Below, piece after piece: positions 1 through 5,241 of a stretch of 6,153 bases of DNA. The notes under the pieces were generated by a model. It had not been told where the DNA came from and searched no databases. It was given only the letters and a program-made list of their open reading frames with translations. Origin of the DNA: an uncultured Oscillospiraceae bacterium (GTDB lineage: Bacteria; Bacillota; Clostridia; Oscillospirales; Oscillospiraceae). Made by a program: the position numbers and the translations under genes. Each line of letters starts with the position of its first letter. Position 1 is the stretch's first letter. The DNA is taken from contig CAAERF010000574.1 in assembly GCA_900758315.1 (NCBI GenBank), positions 1 through 6,153 on the forward strand, read 5' to 3'.

Positions 1-1
1 C

Positions 2-952
2 ACTGCGCTGGCCTCTGCCAACCCGGACCCGTTTACCGCCGTGCTGATGCAGGGCAGCGGCTCCTTCGGCGTGGAGGCCTGCCTGGGCACCGCCGTACCC
101 CGGGACGGTAAGCTTTTGATCCTGGCCAACGGCGCCTACGGCCTGCGCATGGACAAGTTTATGGAGACCATGGGGCGGGTCCGCTGCCTTATGACCTTTG
201 AGGAGACGGTTCAGCCGGACGTGGCATCCCTGAAAGCGGCGCTGGAAGCGGATCCCGCCATCACCCACGTGGCCATGGTCCACTGTGAGACCACCACGGG
301 CATCCTGAACCCCATCGCCGAACTGGCCGCCTGCGCCAAGGAGTATGGCAAGACCGTTATCGTGGACGCCATGAGCTCCTTTGGCGGCATCCCACTGGAC
401 ATGGAGGAGCTGGGAATTGATTTCCTCGTAAGCTCCGCCAACAAGTGCATCCAGGGCGTGCCGGGATTTTCCTTCGTCATCGCCCGCAGAGATTGTTTGG
501 AGCAGTGCGAAGGCAACGCCCATTCCCACAGCCTGGATGTTTACGACCAGTGGAAGACCATGGACCAGACCGGCAAATGGCGCTTTACCTCGCCCACTCA
601 TGTGGTCCGGGCGTTCCAGCAGGCTCTGCTGGAGCTGGCGGACGAGGGCGGCGTAGCTGTGCGAAATGCCCGCTATCGGGAGAACCAGCGCCGGCTGTCG
701 CAGGGAATGGAGGCCCTTGGGTTCCGTCCGTTGCTGCCCGCGGAGATTCAGTCGCCTATCATCACCTCCTTCCTCTATCCCACGGCGGCGTTTGATTTCG
801 CGGACTTTTATCAGAAGATGAAGCGAAAGGGCTTTGTCCTGTACCCGGGTAAGATCTCCAAAGCGGACACCTTCCGCATTGGCAACATTGGCGAGGTATT
901 CCCCGAAGATATTGACAAATTATTGACAGCGATAAAGGAGATAACACAATGA
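2..952 (+). CDS. phnW: 2-aminoethylphosphonate--pyruvate transaminase, N-terminus outside window
   Basis: PLP-dependent class V aminotransferase that moves the amino group of 2-aminoethylphosphonate (AEP) to pyruvate, giving phosphonoacetaldehyde and alanine in the cytoplasm. The frame is open from base 2, so the ATG at 41 is internal; 316 residues are visible. Family members are about 360-370 residues, so roughly 50 N-terminal residues, including the usual TPGP start region, are missing. Visible family marks are the cofactor-phosphate loop QGSGSFGVEA (from base 50), the HCETTTGILNP segment, VDAMSSFGG with the aspartate that contacts the PLP ring nitrogen (365-367), SSANKCIQGVPG with the Schiff-base lysine (443-445), and FRIGNIGE near the C-terminus with a likely phosphonate-binding arginine (875-877). 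The stop overlaps the next start as ATGA. The downstream phnX supports a catabolic role. A fusion to another domain at the unseen N-terminus (PhnW can be fused to a nucleotidyltransferase) cannot be excluded. Confidence 0.95.
   Translation, partial: TALASANPDPFTAVLMQGSGSFGVEACLGTAVPRDGKLLILANGAYGLRMDKFMETMGRVRCLMTFEETVQPDVASLKAALEADPAITHVAMVHCETTTGILNPIAELAACAKEYGKTVIVDAMSSFGGIPLDMEELGIDFLVSSANKCIQGVPGFSFVIARRDCLEQCEGNAHSHSLDVYDQWKTMDQTGKWRFTSPTHVVRAFQQALLELADEGGVAVRNARYRENQRRLSQGMEALGFRPLLPAEIQSPIITSFLYPTAAFDFADFYQKMKRKGFVLYPGKISKADTFRIGNIGEVFPEDIDKLLTAIKEITQ
934..940 (+). promoter_or_regulatory. Ribosome binding site of the saccharopine-dehydrogenase-like gene, inside phnW
   Basis: AAAGGAG lies 8 bases before the ATG at 949, within the last codons of phnW. 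Together with the ATGA stop/start overlap it supports this start and suggests translational coupling. Confidence 0.8.
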
Positions 953-2109
953 AAGTATTCTGCCTTGGAGCAGCCGGCCGCATCAGCCGGGAATCTGCAC
1001 TGGATCTGGTCCAGCACGCTTCTTTTGATACCATTACCATCGGCGACTATAACTATGACGAGGCCTGCAAGGTGGCCCAGTGGCTCAACGACAGCCGGGT
1101 CAACGTGGTGAAGATCGACGTCAACAAAACCGACGAAGCTGCCGCTCTCATGCGCGGTTATGACGTGGTCATGGATGGCACCCAGATCACCCTCAACGGC
1201 AAGTCCACGGAGTGCATTGCCAAGGCCGGCTGCCACGGCGTCAACCTCAACGGCTTTGGTGAGGAAAATCAGTGGGACGAGCTGTTCAAAAAGGCCGGTA
1301 AAACCTGCGTGCCCGGCTTCGGCATGACGCCGGGTACTACCCAGATGATGGCCATGCACCTGGCCAACCAGCTGGACACGGTGGAAGAGGTCTACGTGTC
1401 CCACGGCGCGTTCCGTCCCTTTGCCTTCTCCAAGGGCATCACCGAGACCACCACCTATGAGTACGATCCGGAGCTGCCCGGCCGTGTGGTGTACGAGGAT
1501 GGCAAGTTTGTCCAGGTACCGCCCTTTGCCCGGCCCAGACAGGTAAAGCTGCCCGAGCCTTACGGTGACACGGTACAGTACATCATTCCCCACTCCGAGA
1601 CCGTCACCCTGTCCCAGGCCCTGAAAGACAAGGGCGTACGCCTGATTGAAGTCCGGGGCACCTGGCCCATGCAGAACATGACCCTGATCCGCGGCCTGTA
1701 TGACTACGGAATCCTCAAAAACCCGAAAGTGAAGGTGGGGAACACCGAGGTGGGACTTATGACCCTCATCGGAGACTATCTGGCCGACAGTGAGCAGGGC
1801 AAGACCACAGAGCTCTATGGCTACGCGCTCCACGTGGAAGTCATTGGCACCAAGGACGGTCAGAAAAAGCAGGGAATTCTGTACCACACCCATCCGGCTT
1901 CCGACGGCAGCGTGGAGGGCTGGGAGGGCCTGCGGGCCTACACCCGCAACGTGGGCATCCCGCTGGCCATCGCCGCCGAGCAGCTGGCCAAGGGCACTGT
2001 GGAGAAAACCGGCATCCTGATTCCCGAGGAGGCCTTTGAGCCCGCGGTCATCTTTGCTGAGCTGGAAAAGCGCGGCATTCAGATGCACGAGTCCTGGACG
2101 GTGCTGTAA
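949..2109 (+). CDS. Saccharopine dehydrogenase family oxidoreductase embedded in a phosphonate operon
   Basis: A 386-residue cytoplasmic NAD(P)-dependent oxidoreductase. The N-terminus is a Rossmann fold: VFCLGAAGRIS (residues 3-13) is the dinucleotide loop, and Asp33 in IGDYN at the end of the second strand suggests NAD rather than NADP. The family's central PGFGMTPGTTQ segment is at 122-132. The C-terminal layout RNVGIPLAIAAEQLAKG followed by TGILIPEEAFEP (333-365) is typical of saccharopine dehydrogenase, carboxynorspermidine synthase and lysine 6-dehydrogenase relatives. No transmembrane segment is seen. These enzymes make or break secondary amines, or oxidise a primary amine, with a nicotinamide cofactor. 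The gene overlaps phnW by 4 bases and precedes phnX by 11, so its substrate is probably an AEP-related amine; this is inference. Candidates are oxidative cleavage of an N-substituted AEP to phosphonoacetaldehyde or AEP, or direct NAD-linked deamination of AEP. A lysine or polyamine role is the main alternative. Family confidence is high; exact function is unknown. Confidence 0.85.
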   Translation: MKVFCLGAAGRISRESALDLVQHASFDTITIGDYNYDEACKVAQWLNDSRVNVVKIDVNKTDEAAALMRGYDVVMDGTQITLNGKSTECIAKAGCHGVNLNGFGEENQWDELFKKAGKTCVPGFGMTPGTTQMMAMHLANQLDTVEEVYVSHGAFRPFAFSKGITETTTYEYDPELPGRVVYEDGKFVQVPPFARPRQVKLPEPYGDTVQYIIPHSETVTLSQALKDKGVRLIEVRGTWPMQNMTLIRGLYDYGILKNPKVKVGNTEVGLMTLIGDYLADSEQGKTTELYGYALHVEVIGTKDGQKKQGILYHTHPASDGSVEGWEGLRAYTRNVGIPLAIAAEQLAKGTVEKTGILIPEEAFEPAVIFAELEKRGIQMHESWTVL

Positions 2110-2114
2110 GGAGG
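2108..2114 (+). promoter_or_regulatory. Ribosome binding site of phnX
   Basis: A near-perfect AAGGAGG overlaps the stop codon of the preceding gene and lies 6 bases before the phnX ATG. It fixes the phnX start at 2121 and ties the two genes into one transcript. Confidence 0.85.
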
Positions 2115-2120
2115 TACGGT

Positions 2121-2906
2121 ATGAGGAAAATTGAAGCGGTTATCCTGGACTGGGCCGGCACTGCTGTGGACTTCGGCTCTCAGGCGCCGGTGCAGGCCTT
2201 TGTGGAAGGCTTTCGGCAATTTGGCATTACGCCCACCTCGGAGGAGGTACGGGAACCCATGGGGATGCTCAAGTGGGACCACATCCACACCATGATGCAG
2301 ATGCCACGGATCCGCCAGATGTGGCAGGAGGTCCACGGCCGGGACTGGACCCGAAGTGACGTGGACGCGGTTTACACAGCCAGTGAGGCCGCCATTCTCA
2401 AGATTCTGCCGGATTTTGCCGAACCAAAGCCCTATGTGCTGGACGCGGTAGAACAGCTCCGGGAACGGGGAATTAAGATCGGCTCCACCACCGGCTACAC
2501 CGACGAGATGATGGAGCTTGTCACCGCCGCAGCCCGGGAACAGGGCTATGCGCCTGACGCCATGTTTACGCCCAATTCTGTGGAAAACAAAGGCCGTCCC
2601 TGGCCCTATATGGTGTTCCGCAACCTGGAGGCATTGGGAATCTCTTCTGTTTCTGCCACCATTAAGGTGGGGGATACTGCCTCCGACATCCTAGAGGGCA
2701 GGAACGCGGGACTGATTTCCGTGGGCGTGATAGAGGGCAGTTCTATCATGGGGCTGTCCCAGGCGGAATACGAAGCACTGCCGGACAGTCAAAAGAAGGT
2801 GCTGCGCGACAAGATGCGCCAGCGCTATCTGGAACTGGGGGCAGATTATGTCATCAACAATATGAGTGAGCTGAGTGGACTGATCTCCGCCATCGAAAAA
2901 GCATAA
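2121..2906 (+). CDS. phnX: Phosphonoacetaldehyde hydrolase (phosphonatase)
   Basis: A 261-residue haloacid dehalogenase superfamily enzyme that cleaves the C-P bond of phosphonoacetaldehyde to acetaldehyde and phosphate, with Mg2+ and a lysine Schiff base. The motif-I segment ILDWAGT (residues 8-14) carries nucleophile Asp10, with Ala12 where most HAD phosphatases have a second Asp, a hallmark of phosphonatase. The cap domain has EPMGMLKWDH with Lys51 as the Schiff-base lysine. Motif II is GSTTGYT (121-127), GRPWPY (158-163) supplies the conserved arginine, and VGDTASDI (183-190) has the Mg-binding acids. All key residues are present and the length is close to the family norm (about 265-270). 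It acts after PhnW and is the last gene of the operon, followed directly by a hairpin terminator. Assignment is secure. Confidence 0.97.
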   Translation: MRKIEAVILDWAGTAVDFGSQAPVQAFVEGFRQFGITPTSEEVREPMGMLKWDHIHTMMQMPRIRQMWQEVHGRDWTRSDVDAVYTASEAAILKILPDFAEPKPYVLDAVEQLRERGIKIGSTTGYTDEMMELVTAAAREQGYAPDAMFTPNSVENKGRPWPYMVFRNLEALGISSVSATIKVGDTASDILEGRNAGLISVGVIEGSSIMGLSQAEYEALPDSQKKVLRDKMRQRYLELGADYVINNMSELSGLISAIEKA

Positions 2907-2955
2907 AAAGAGGCCGCCTCCGTCAGATCAGTCAGACGGAGACGGTTCTTATTTT
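2907..2955. terminator. Bidirectional rho-independent terminator between phnX and spoVAE
   Basis: An imperfect 11-bp stem pairs 2914-2924 (CCGCCTCCGTC) with 2935-2945 (GACGGAGACGG), with one C/A mismatch and a 10-base loop. On the plus strand it is followed by TTCTTATTTT (2946-2955). On the minus strand the same stem is followed by CCTCTTTTT (complement of 2905-2913). It sits in the 51-base gap between two convergent genes, so it can end both transcripts. Confidence 0.85.
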
Positions 2956-2957
2956 GA

Positions 2958-3326
2958 CTAGCTTCTTTCCCGGGGACTGAACACCAGGGCCACCAGCCAG
3001 CCAAAGAAGATGGCGGCGGTGATTCCACCTGCGGCGGCGGTGATACCGCCGGTCATAGCGCCCAGGAATCCGTCCTTGGCCACGGCCAGGCGGACCTCCT
3101 TTGCCAGAGCGTAGCCAAATCCGGTGAGGGGCACGGTAGCGCCTGCGCCGCCCCACTTCTTAATGGGCTCGTAAATGCCGACGGCACCCAGCACAACGCC
3201 GGATACGACATAAAGGGTCAGGATTTTAGCCGGTGTCAGGCTGGTTTTATCGATCAGAATCTGGCCGATCAGGCAGAGAATGCCGCCGCAGAGGAAGGTG
3301 CGGACAAACTCCCAAAACATATCCAT
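2958..3326 (-). CDS. spoVAE: Stage V sporulation protein AE (SpoVAEb type), dipicolinic acid channel component
   Basis: A 122-residue integral membrane protein of the SpoVA apparatus, which carries Ca-dipicolinic acid across the inner spore membrane during sporulation and germination. Hydrophobic segments are visible around residues 7-26 (FVRTFLCGGILCLIGQ region), 33-52 (AKILTLYVVSGVVLGAVGIY) and 86-116 (a glycine/alanine-rich stretch ending FFGWLVALVF), with a short basic tail SPRERS. The FGYALAKEV segment (70-78) followed by DGFLGAMTGGITAA (85-98) matches the family's conserved core. Its length fits the family norm of about 115-120. The start at 3326 is set by an AGGAGG eight bases upstream. 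The gene follows spoVAD with a 12-base gap, the usual gene order. It is expected to be expressed in the forespore. Confidence 0.93.
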   Translation of the reverse strand: MDMFWEFVRTFLCGGILCLIGQILIDKTSLTPAKILTLYVVSGVVLGAVGIYEPIKKWGGAGATVPLTGFGYALAKEVRLAVAKDGFLGAMTGGITAAAGGITAAIFFGWLVALVFSPRERS

Positions 3327-3334
3327 AAAAGAAG

Positions 3335-3340
3335 CCTCCT
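3335..3340 (-). promoter_or_regulatory. Ribosome binding site of spoVAE
   Basis: AGGAGG on the minus strand, 8 bases before the ATG, overlaps the TAG stop of spoVAD (3339-3341). This arrangement suggests coupled translation of the two spore proteins. Confidence 0.8.
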
Positions 3341-4355
3341 ATTTGCTGGTGGAAATCGCAACCGCATGACAGATTCCCGGAATGGACTCTCCCTGACCCA
3401 GCGAGGTGGGCGAGTGCAGAGCGCCGGTTCCGCAGAAGAGGATGTTCTGCCACCGGCCGGCGCGCATGCCGTTGAGCAGATACCCGGTCAGCACCGACGC
3501 GGAGCAGCCGCATCCGGACGCGCCGCAGTGGACATCCTGGCCCTTCAGATCGAAGAGCAGCACGCCGCAGTCGGTGTAGTTGGGAGTCAGATCGATGTCA
3601 TCTCCGGCAAACAGCTCGATGATGATCTCCATGCCCAGCTTGCCCAGGTCGCCGGTTACGATCAGGTCATAGTAAGAGGTAGACCGTCTGGTGTCCCGCA
3701 AATGCCGGGAGATGGTATCGTAGGCGGCCCAGGCCATGGCGGCGCCCATGTTGTTGGCGTCCTTGATGCCCTTGTCCTGAATGCGGCCAGGAGTGACATG
3801 GGTGATATAAGGGCCGTCCCCGTTTTTCGCCAGCACCACAGCGCCGGCCGCCGTGGCGGTCCACTGAGAGGTGGGAGTGCGCTGGCCGCCGTATTCCAGC
3901 GGCGTGCGGTACTGACGCTCCGCAGAGCAGAAGTGAGAGGAGGTCACCGCCGCGCCCCACTCACCGAAGCCGCCGTCCAGCAGCATTGCGGCCAGTCCCA
4001 GCGATTCGGCCATGGTGGAGCAGGCGCCGTAGAGACCGAAAAAGGGGATACCGGTTCCCCGTGCGGCGTAACCGGCGCTGATGCACTGGTTAAGCAGGTC
4101 GCCGGCAAAGAGGAAATCCAGGGTAGCGGGAATCTGCTTCGCCTTTTCCAGCGCCATGGTCAGCGCCCGCTTCTGCATCTCCATTTCCGCCTTTTCCCAG
4201 CTGCGCTCGCCAAAGGCGTCGTCCGTTCCGATCAGGTCAAAGCTGTTGTGCAGGGGACCTGCGCCCTCCTTTTGTCCGACGACGTTTGCGTGGCCGGCAA
4301 TCGAGGGCGGATTGCACAGCTCAAACGTCTGTTCACCGATTTTTTTGTTCGCCAT
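3339..4355 (-). CDS. spoVAD: Stage V sporulation protein AD, dipicolinic acid-binding thiolase-fold protein
   Basis: A 338-residue protein, the same length as the Bacillus subtilis SpoVAD I know. SpoVAD has a thiolase/ketosynthase-like fold, sits on the inner spore membrane and binds dipicolinic acid. Visible marks are GLYGACSTMAES (residues 108-119) with Cys112 at the thiolase nucleophile position, the HFCSAERQYRTPLEYGGQRTP region typical of SpoVAD (after about residue 140), TATAAGAVVLA, VTGDLGKLG, and the C-terminal HCGASGCGCSASVLTGY and ILFCGTGALHSPTS segments. The frame stays open upstream to 4499, but the ATG at 4355 is chosen because it gives the family N-terminus MANKKIGEQTF and has an AGGAAGGG ribosome binding site 5 bases upstream. 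A sigma-G-like promoter lies further up. The usual upstream neighbour spoVAC is absent here; the space is a 206-base divergent intergenic region. Confidence 0.96.
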   Translation of the reverse strand: MANKKIGEQTFELCNPPSIAGHANVVGQKEGAGPLHNSFDLIGTDDAFGERSWEKAEMEMQKRALTMALEKAKQIPATLDFLFAGDLLNQCISAGYAARGTGIPFFGLYGACSTMAESLGLAAMLLDGGFGEWGAAVTSSHFCSAERQYRTPLEYGGQRTPTSQWTATAAGAVVLAKNGDGPYITHVTPGRIQDKGIKDANNMGAAMAWAAYDTISRHLRDTRRSTSYYDLIVTGDLGKLGMEIIIELFAGDDIDLTPNYTDCGVLLFDLKGQDVHCGASGCGCSASVLTGYLLNGMRAGRWQNILFCGTGALHSPTSLGQGESIPGICHAVAISTSK

Positions 4356-4360
4356 ACTAT

Positions 4361-4368
4361 CCCTTCCT
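4361..4368 (-). promoter_or_regulatory. Ribosome binding site deciding the spoVAD start
   Basis: AGGAAGGG on the minus strand, 5 bases before the ATG at 4355. It supports this start over in-frame codons further upstream, which would add residues not found in SpoVAD. Confidence 0.65.
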
Positions 4369-4371
4369 GTT

Positions 4372-4404
4372 CCGCAGAGCGGCGTGTCTGTGCCGCCGCT
4401 GCGG
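4372..4404 (-). other. GC-rich hairpin in the spoVAD leader
   Basis: An AGCGGCG/CGCCGCT stem of 7 bp (4378-4384 with 4394-4400) encloses a 9-base loop. It extends by 4 bp (4372-4375 with 4401-4404) after a 2-base bulge. It would lie inside the spoVAD 5' leader, ending 3 bases before the ribosome binding site. No T-tract follows, so it is not a terminator. Whether it affects translation or mRNA stability is unknown. Confidence 0.45.
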
Positions 4405-4424
4405 CCTGTATCATCACGTATCCC

Positions 4425-4453
4425 TAGTTTGACTGGAAGCCGTGAAATTATGC
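4425..4453 (-). promoter_or_regulatory. Sigma-G-like forespore promoter for spoVAD-spoVAE
   Basis: Read on the minus strand, a -35-like GCATA (4449-4453) is followed by a 17-base spacer and a -10-like CAAACTA (4425-4431). This fits the sigma-G pattern (GNATR, about 17-18 bases, CATNNTA) with one mismatch. Transcription would begin near 4418, giving a leader of about 60 bases. SpoVA genes are known sigma-G targets, so position and function agree. No good sigma-A promoter was seen for this strand. Confidence 0.6.
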
Positions 4454-4498
4454 AAAAAAATCCGTCCGCCTGTCCTGTGCTTTTGTAAGGGCAGACCA

Positions 4499-4527
4499 TT
4501 GTTTTTCCTGACAGGGGATGCTATAAT
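4499..4527 (+). promoter_or_regulatory. Sigma-A-type extended -10 promoter for the zinc-ribbon gene
   Basis: TTGTTT (4499-4504) is followed by a 17-base spacer and a perfect TATAAT (4522-4527), preceded by an extended -10 TGC (4519-4521). It is followed by an AT-rich start region and lies 34 bases before the ATG at 4562. This is the strongest promoter in the window. Confidence 0.8.
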
Positions 4528-4546
4528 AATAAAAATATTTTAAAGT

Positions 4547-4554
4547 GGGGGGAG
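4547..4554 (+). promoter_or_regulatory. Ribosome binding site of the zinc-ribbon gene
   Basis: A GGGGGGAG run lies about 7 bases before the ATG at 4562. It supports the chosen start. Confidence 0.6.
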
Positions 4555-4561
4555 AGTTAAT

Positions 4562-5167
4562 ATGGCCGATATTACCACTCGTACCATTGGTTATCTTTGC
4601 CCGCACTGTCGGCAGAGTGTCATCGCAGATCGTTCTCCCTTCCAGCTGACTGCGTCTGCGTCCTGCGAGATTCCCTGCCCTTGCGGGAAGTCCAGTTTAA
4701 AAATTGAGTATCTGTTAGACCGGTTCCGGATCACCTCGCCCTGTGTCGCCTGCGGAGAGGTTCACACCGTCACGTGCCCTGCTGAAGCTTTTCTGTCACG
4801 CAAGGCACTTGCTTTTTCCTGTCCCACCACCGGCCTGGACTGCTGTTATGTGGGGGAAGAGGGCGCCGTCTACGCCGCCATGACCCGCCTGGAGCAGGCC
4901 GCAGATCATCTGACGGAGGACAAGGAGTCGGGTACCTTCCTCAACGAGCTGGTGATGCAGGAGGTCCTGAGCGAGCTCAAGGACATCGCGGCCCGGGATG
5001 GGATCTCCTGTCAGTGCGGCAGTCACCGCTGGAGCTTAGAGGTCCACTATGCGTCGGTGGAGCTGATCTGCGCCGACTGCGGCAGTGCCATGCGAATCAA
5101 CGCGGCTACGCTGGATGATCTCAACGAGCTGTGCTGTCACCCGACGCTGCAAATCCGTAACAGTTAG
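4562..5167 (+). CDS. Cysteine-rich multi-zinc-ribbon protein of unknown function
   Basis: A 201-residue soluble protein that I do not recognise as a named family. It has three or more metal-binding-like clusters: CPHC (13-16) with C-EIP-CPC (35-41) forming a likely first zinc ribbon; CVAC (61-64) with Cys72, Cys87 and Cys94/95; and CQC (150-152) with CADC (170-173) forming a C-terminal ribbon. A charged, probably helical stretch (about 104-147) separates the second and third clusters. No signal peptide or membrane segment is seen. Start and expression are well supported by a ribosome binding site and a strong extended -10 promoter. It precedes guaB in the same direction by 74 bases and is divergent from spoVAD, so it could belong functionally to neither. 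Zinc ribbons suggest nucleic-acid or protein binding, but no catalytic motif is visible. It may be a lineage-specific protein of spore-forming Clostridia. Confidence 0.85.
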   Translation: MADITTRTIGYLCPHCRQSVIADRSPFQLTASASCEIPCPCGKSSLKIEYLLDRFRITSPCVACGEVHTVTCPAEAFLSRKALAFSCPTTGLDCCYVGEEGAVYAAMTRLEQAADHLTEDKESGTFLNELVMQEVLSELKDIAARDGISCQCGSHRWSLEVHYASVELICADCGSAMRINAATLDDLNELCCHPTLQIRNS

Positions 5168-5225
5168 AAAATCAAGATGTGATTTCATCTTCAGGAGCGG
5201 TTTGTCCCGCCCCATACATTCAGAA

Positions 5226-5233
5226 AGAGAGGG
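5226..5233 (+). promoter_or_regulatory. Ribosome binding site of guaB
   Basis: AGAGAGGG lies 8 bases before the ATG at 5242. It supports the start that gives the family N-terminus leading into [10 protein letters not shown]. Confidence 0.6.
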
Positions 5234-5241
5234 ATGCCAAT

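Noticed and set aside
41..43. ATG at 41 as the phnW start
   Set aside because: The frame is open to the window edge and the preceding residues continue the aminotransferase fold; starting here would remove part of the core before the cofactor-phosphate loop.
811..2088. A 425-codon open frame on the minus strand opposite the saccharopine-dehydrogenase-like gene
   Set aside because: It is a shadow of a GC-rich gene with a clear family match, ribosome binding site and operon position. Its translation is rich in His/Gly/Leu and resembles no family I recognise.
3366..4427. A 353-codon open frame on the plus strand opposite spoVAD
   Set aside because: spoVAD is certain on the other strand; the translation is Gly/Arg/Gln-rich low-information sequence typical of an antisense shadow.
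4356..4499. N-terminal extension of spoVAD up to an upstream in-frame ATG
   Set aside because: The extra residues are not part of SpoVAD, would cover the predicted promoter and leader, and the ATG at 4355 gives the exact family length with its own ribosome binding site.
4469..4515. Inverted repeat CCTGTC (4469-4474) / GACAGG (4510-4515) as an operator
   Set aside because: The arms are only 6 bases and 35 bases apart; this is expected by chance and matches no operator I know.
5174..5191. AAGATG/CATCTT hairpin after the zinc-ribbon gene as a terminator
   Set aside because: The 6-bp stem is AT-rich and weak, and no T-run follows it.
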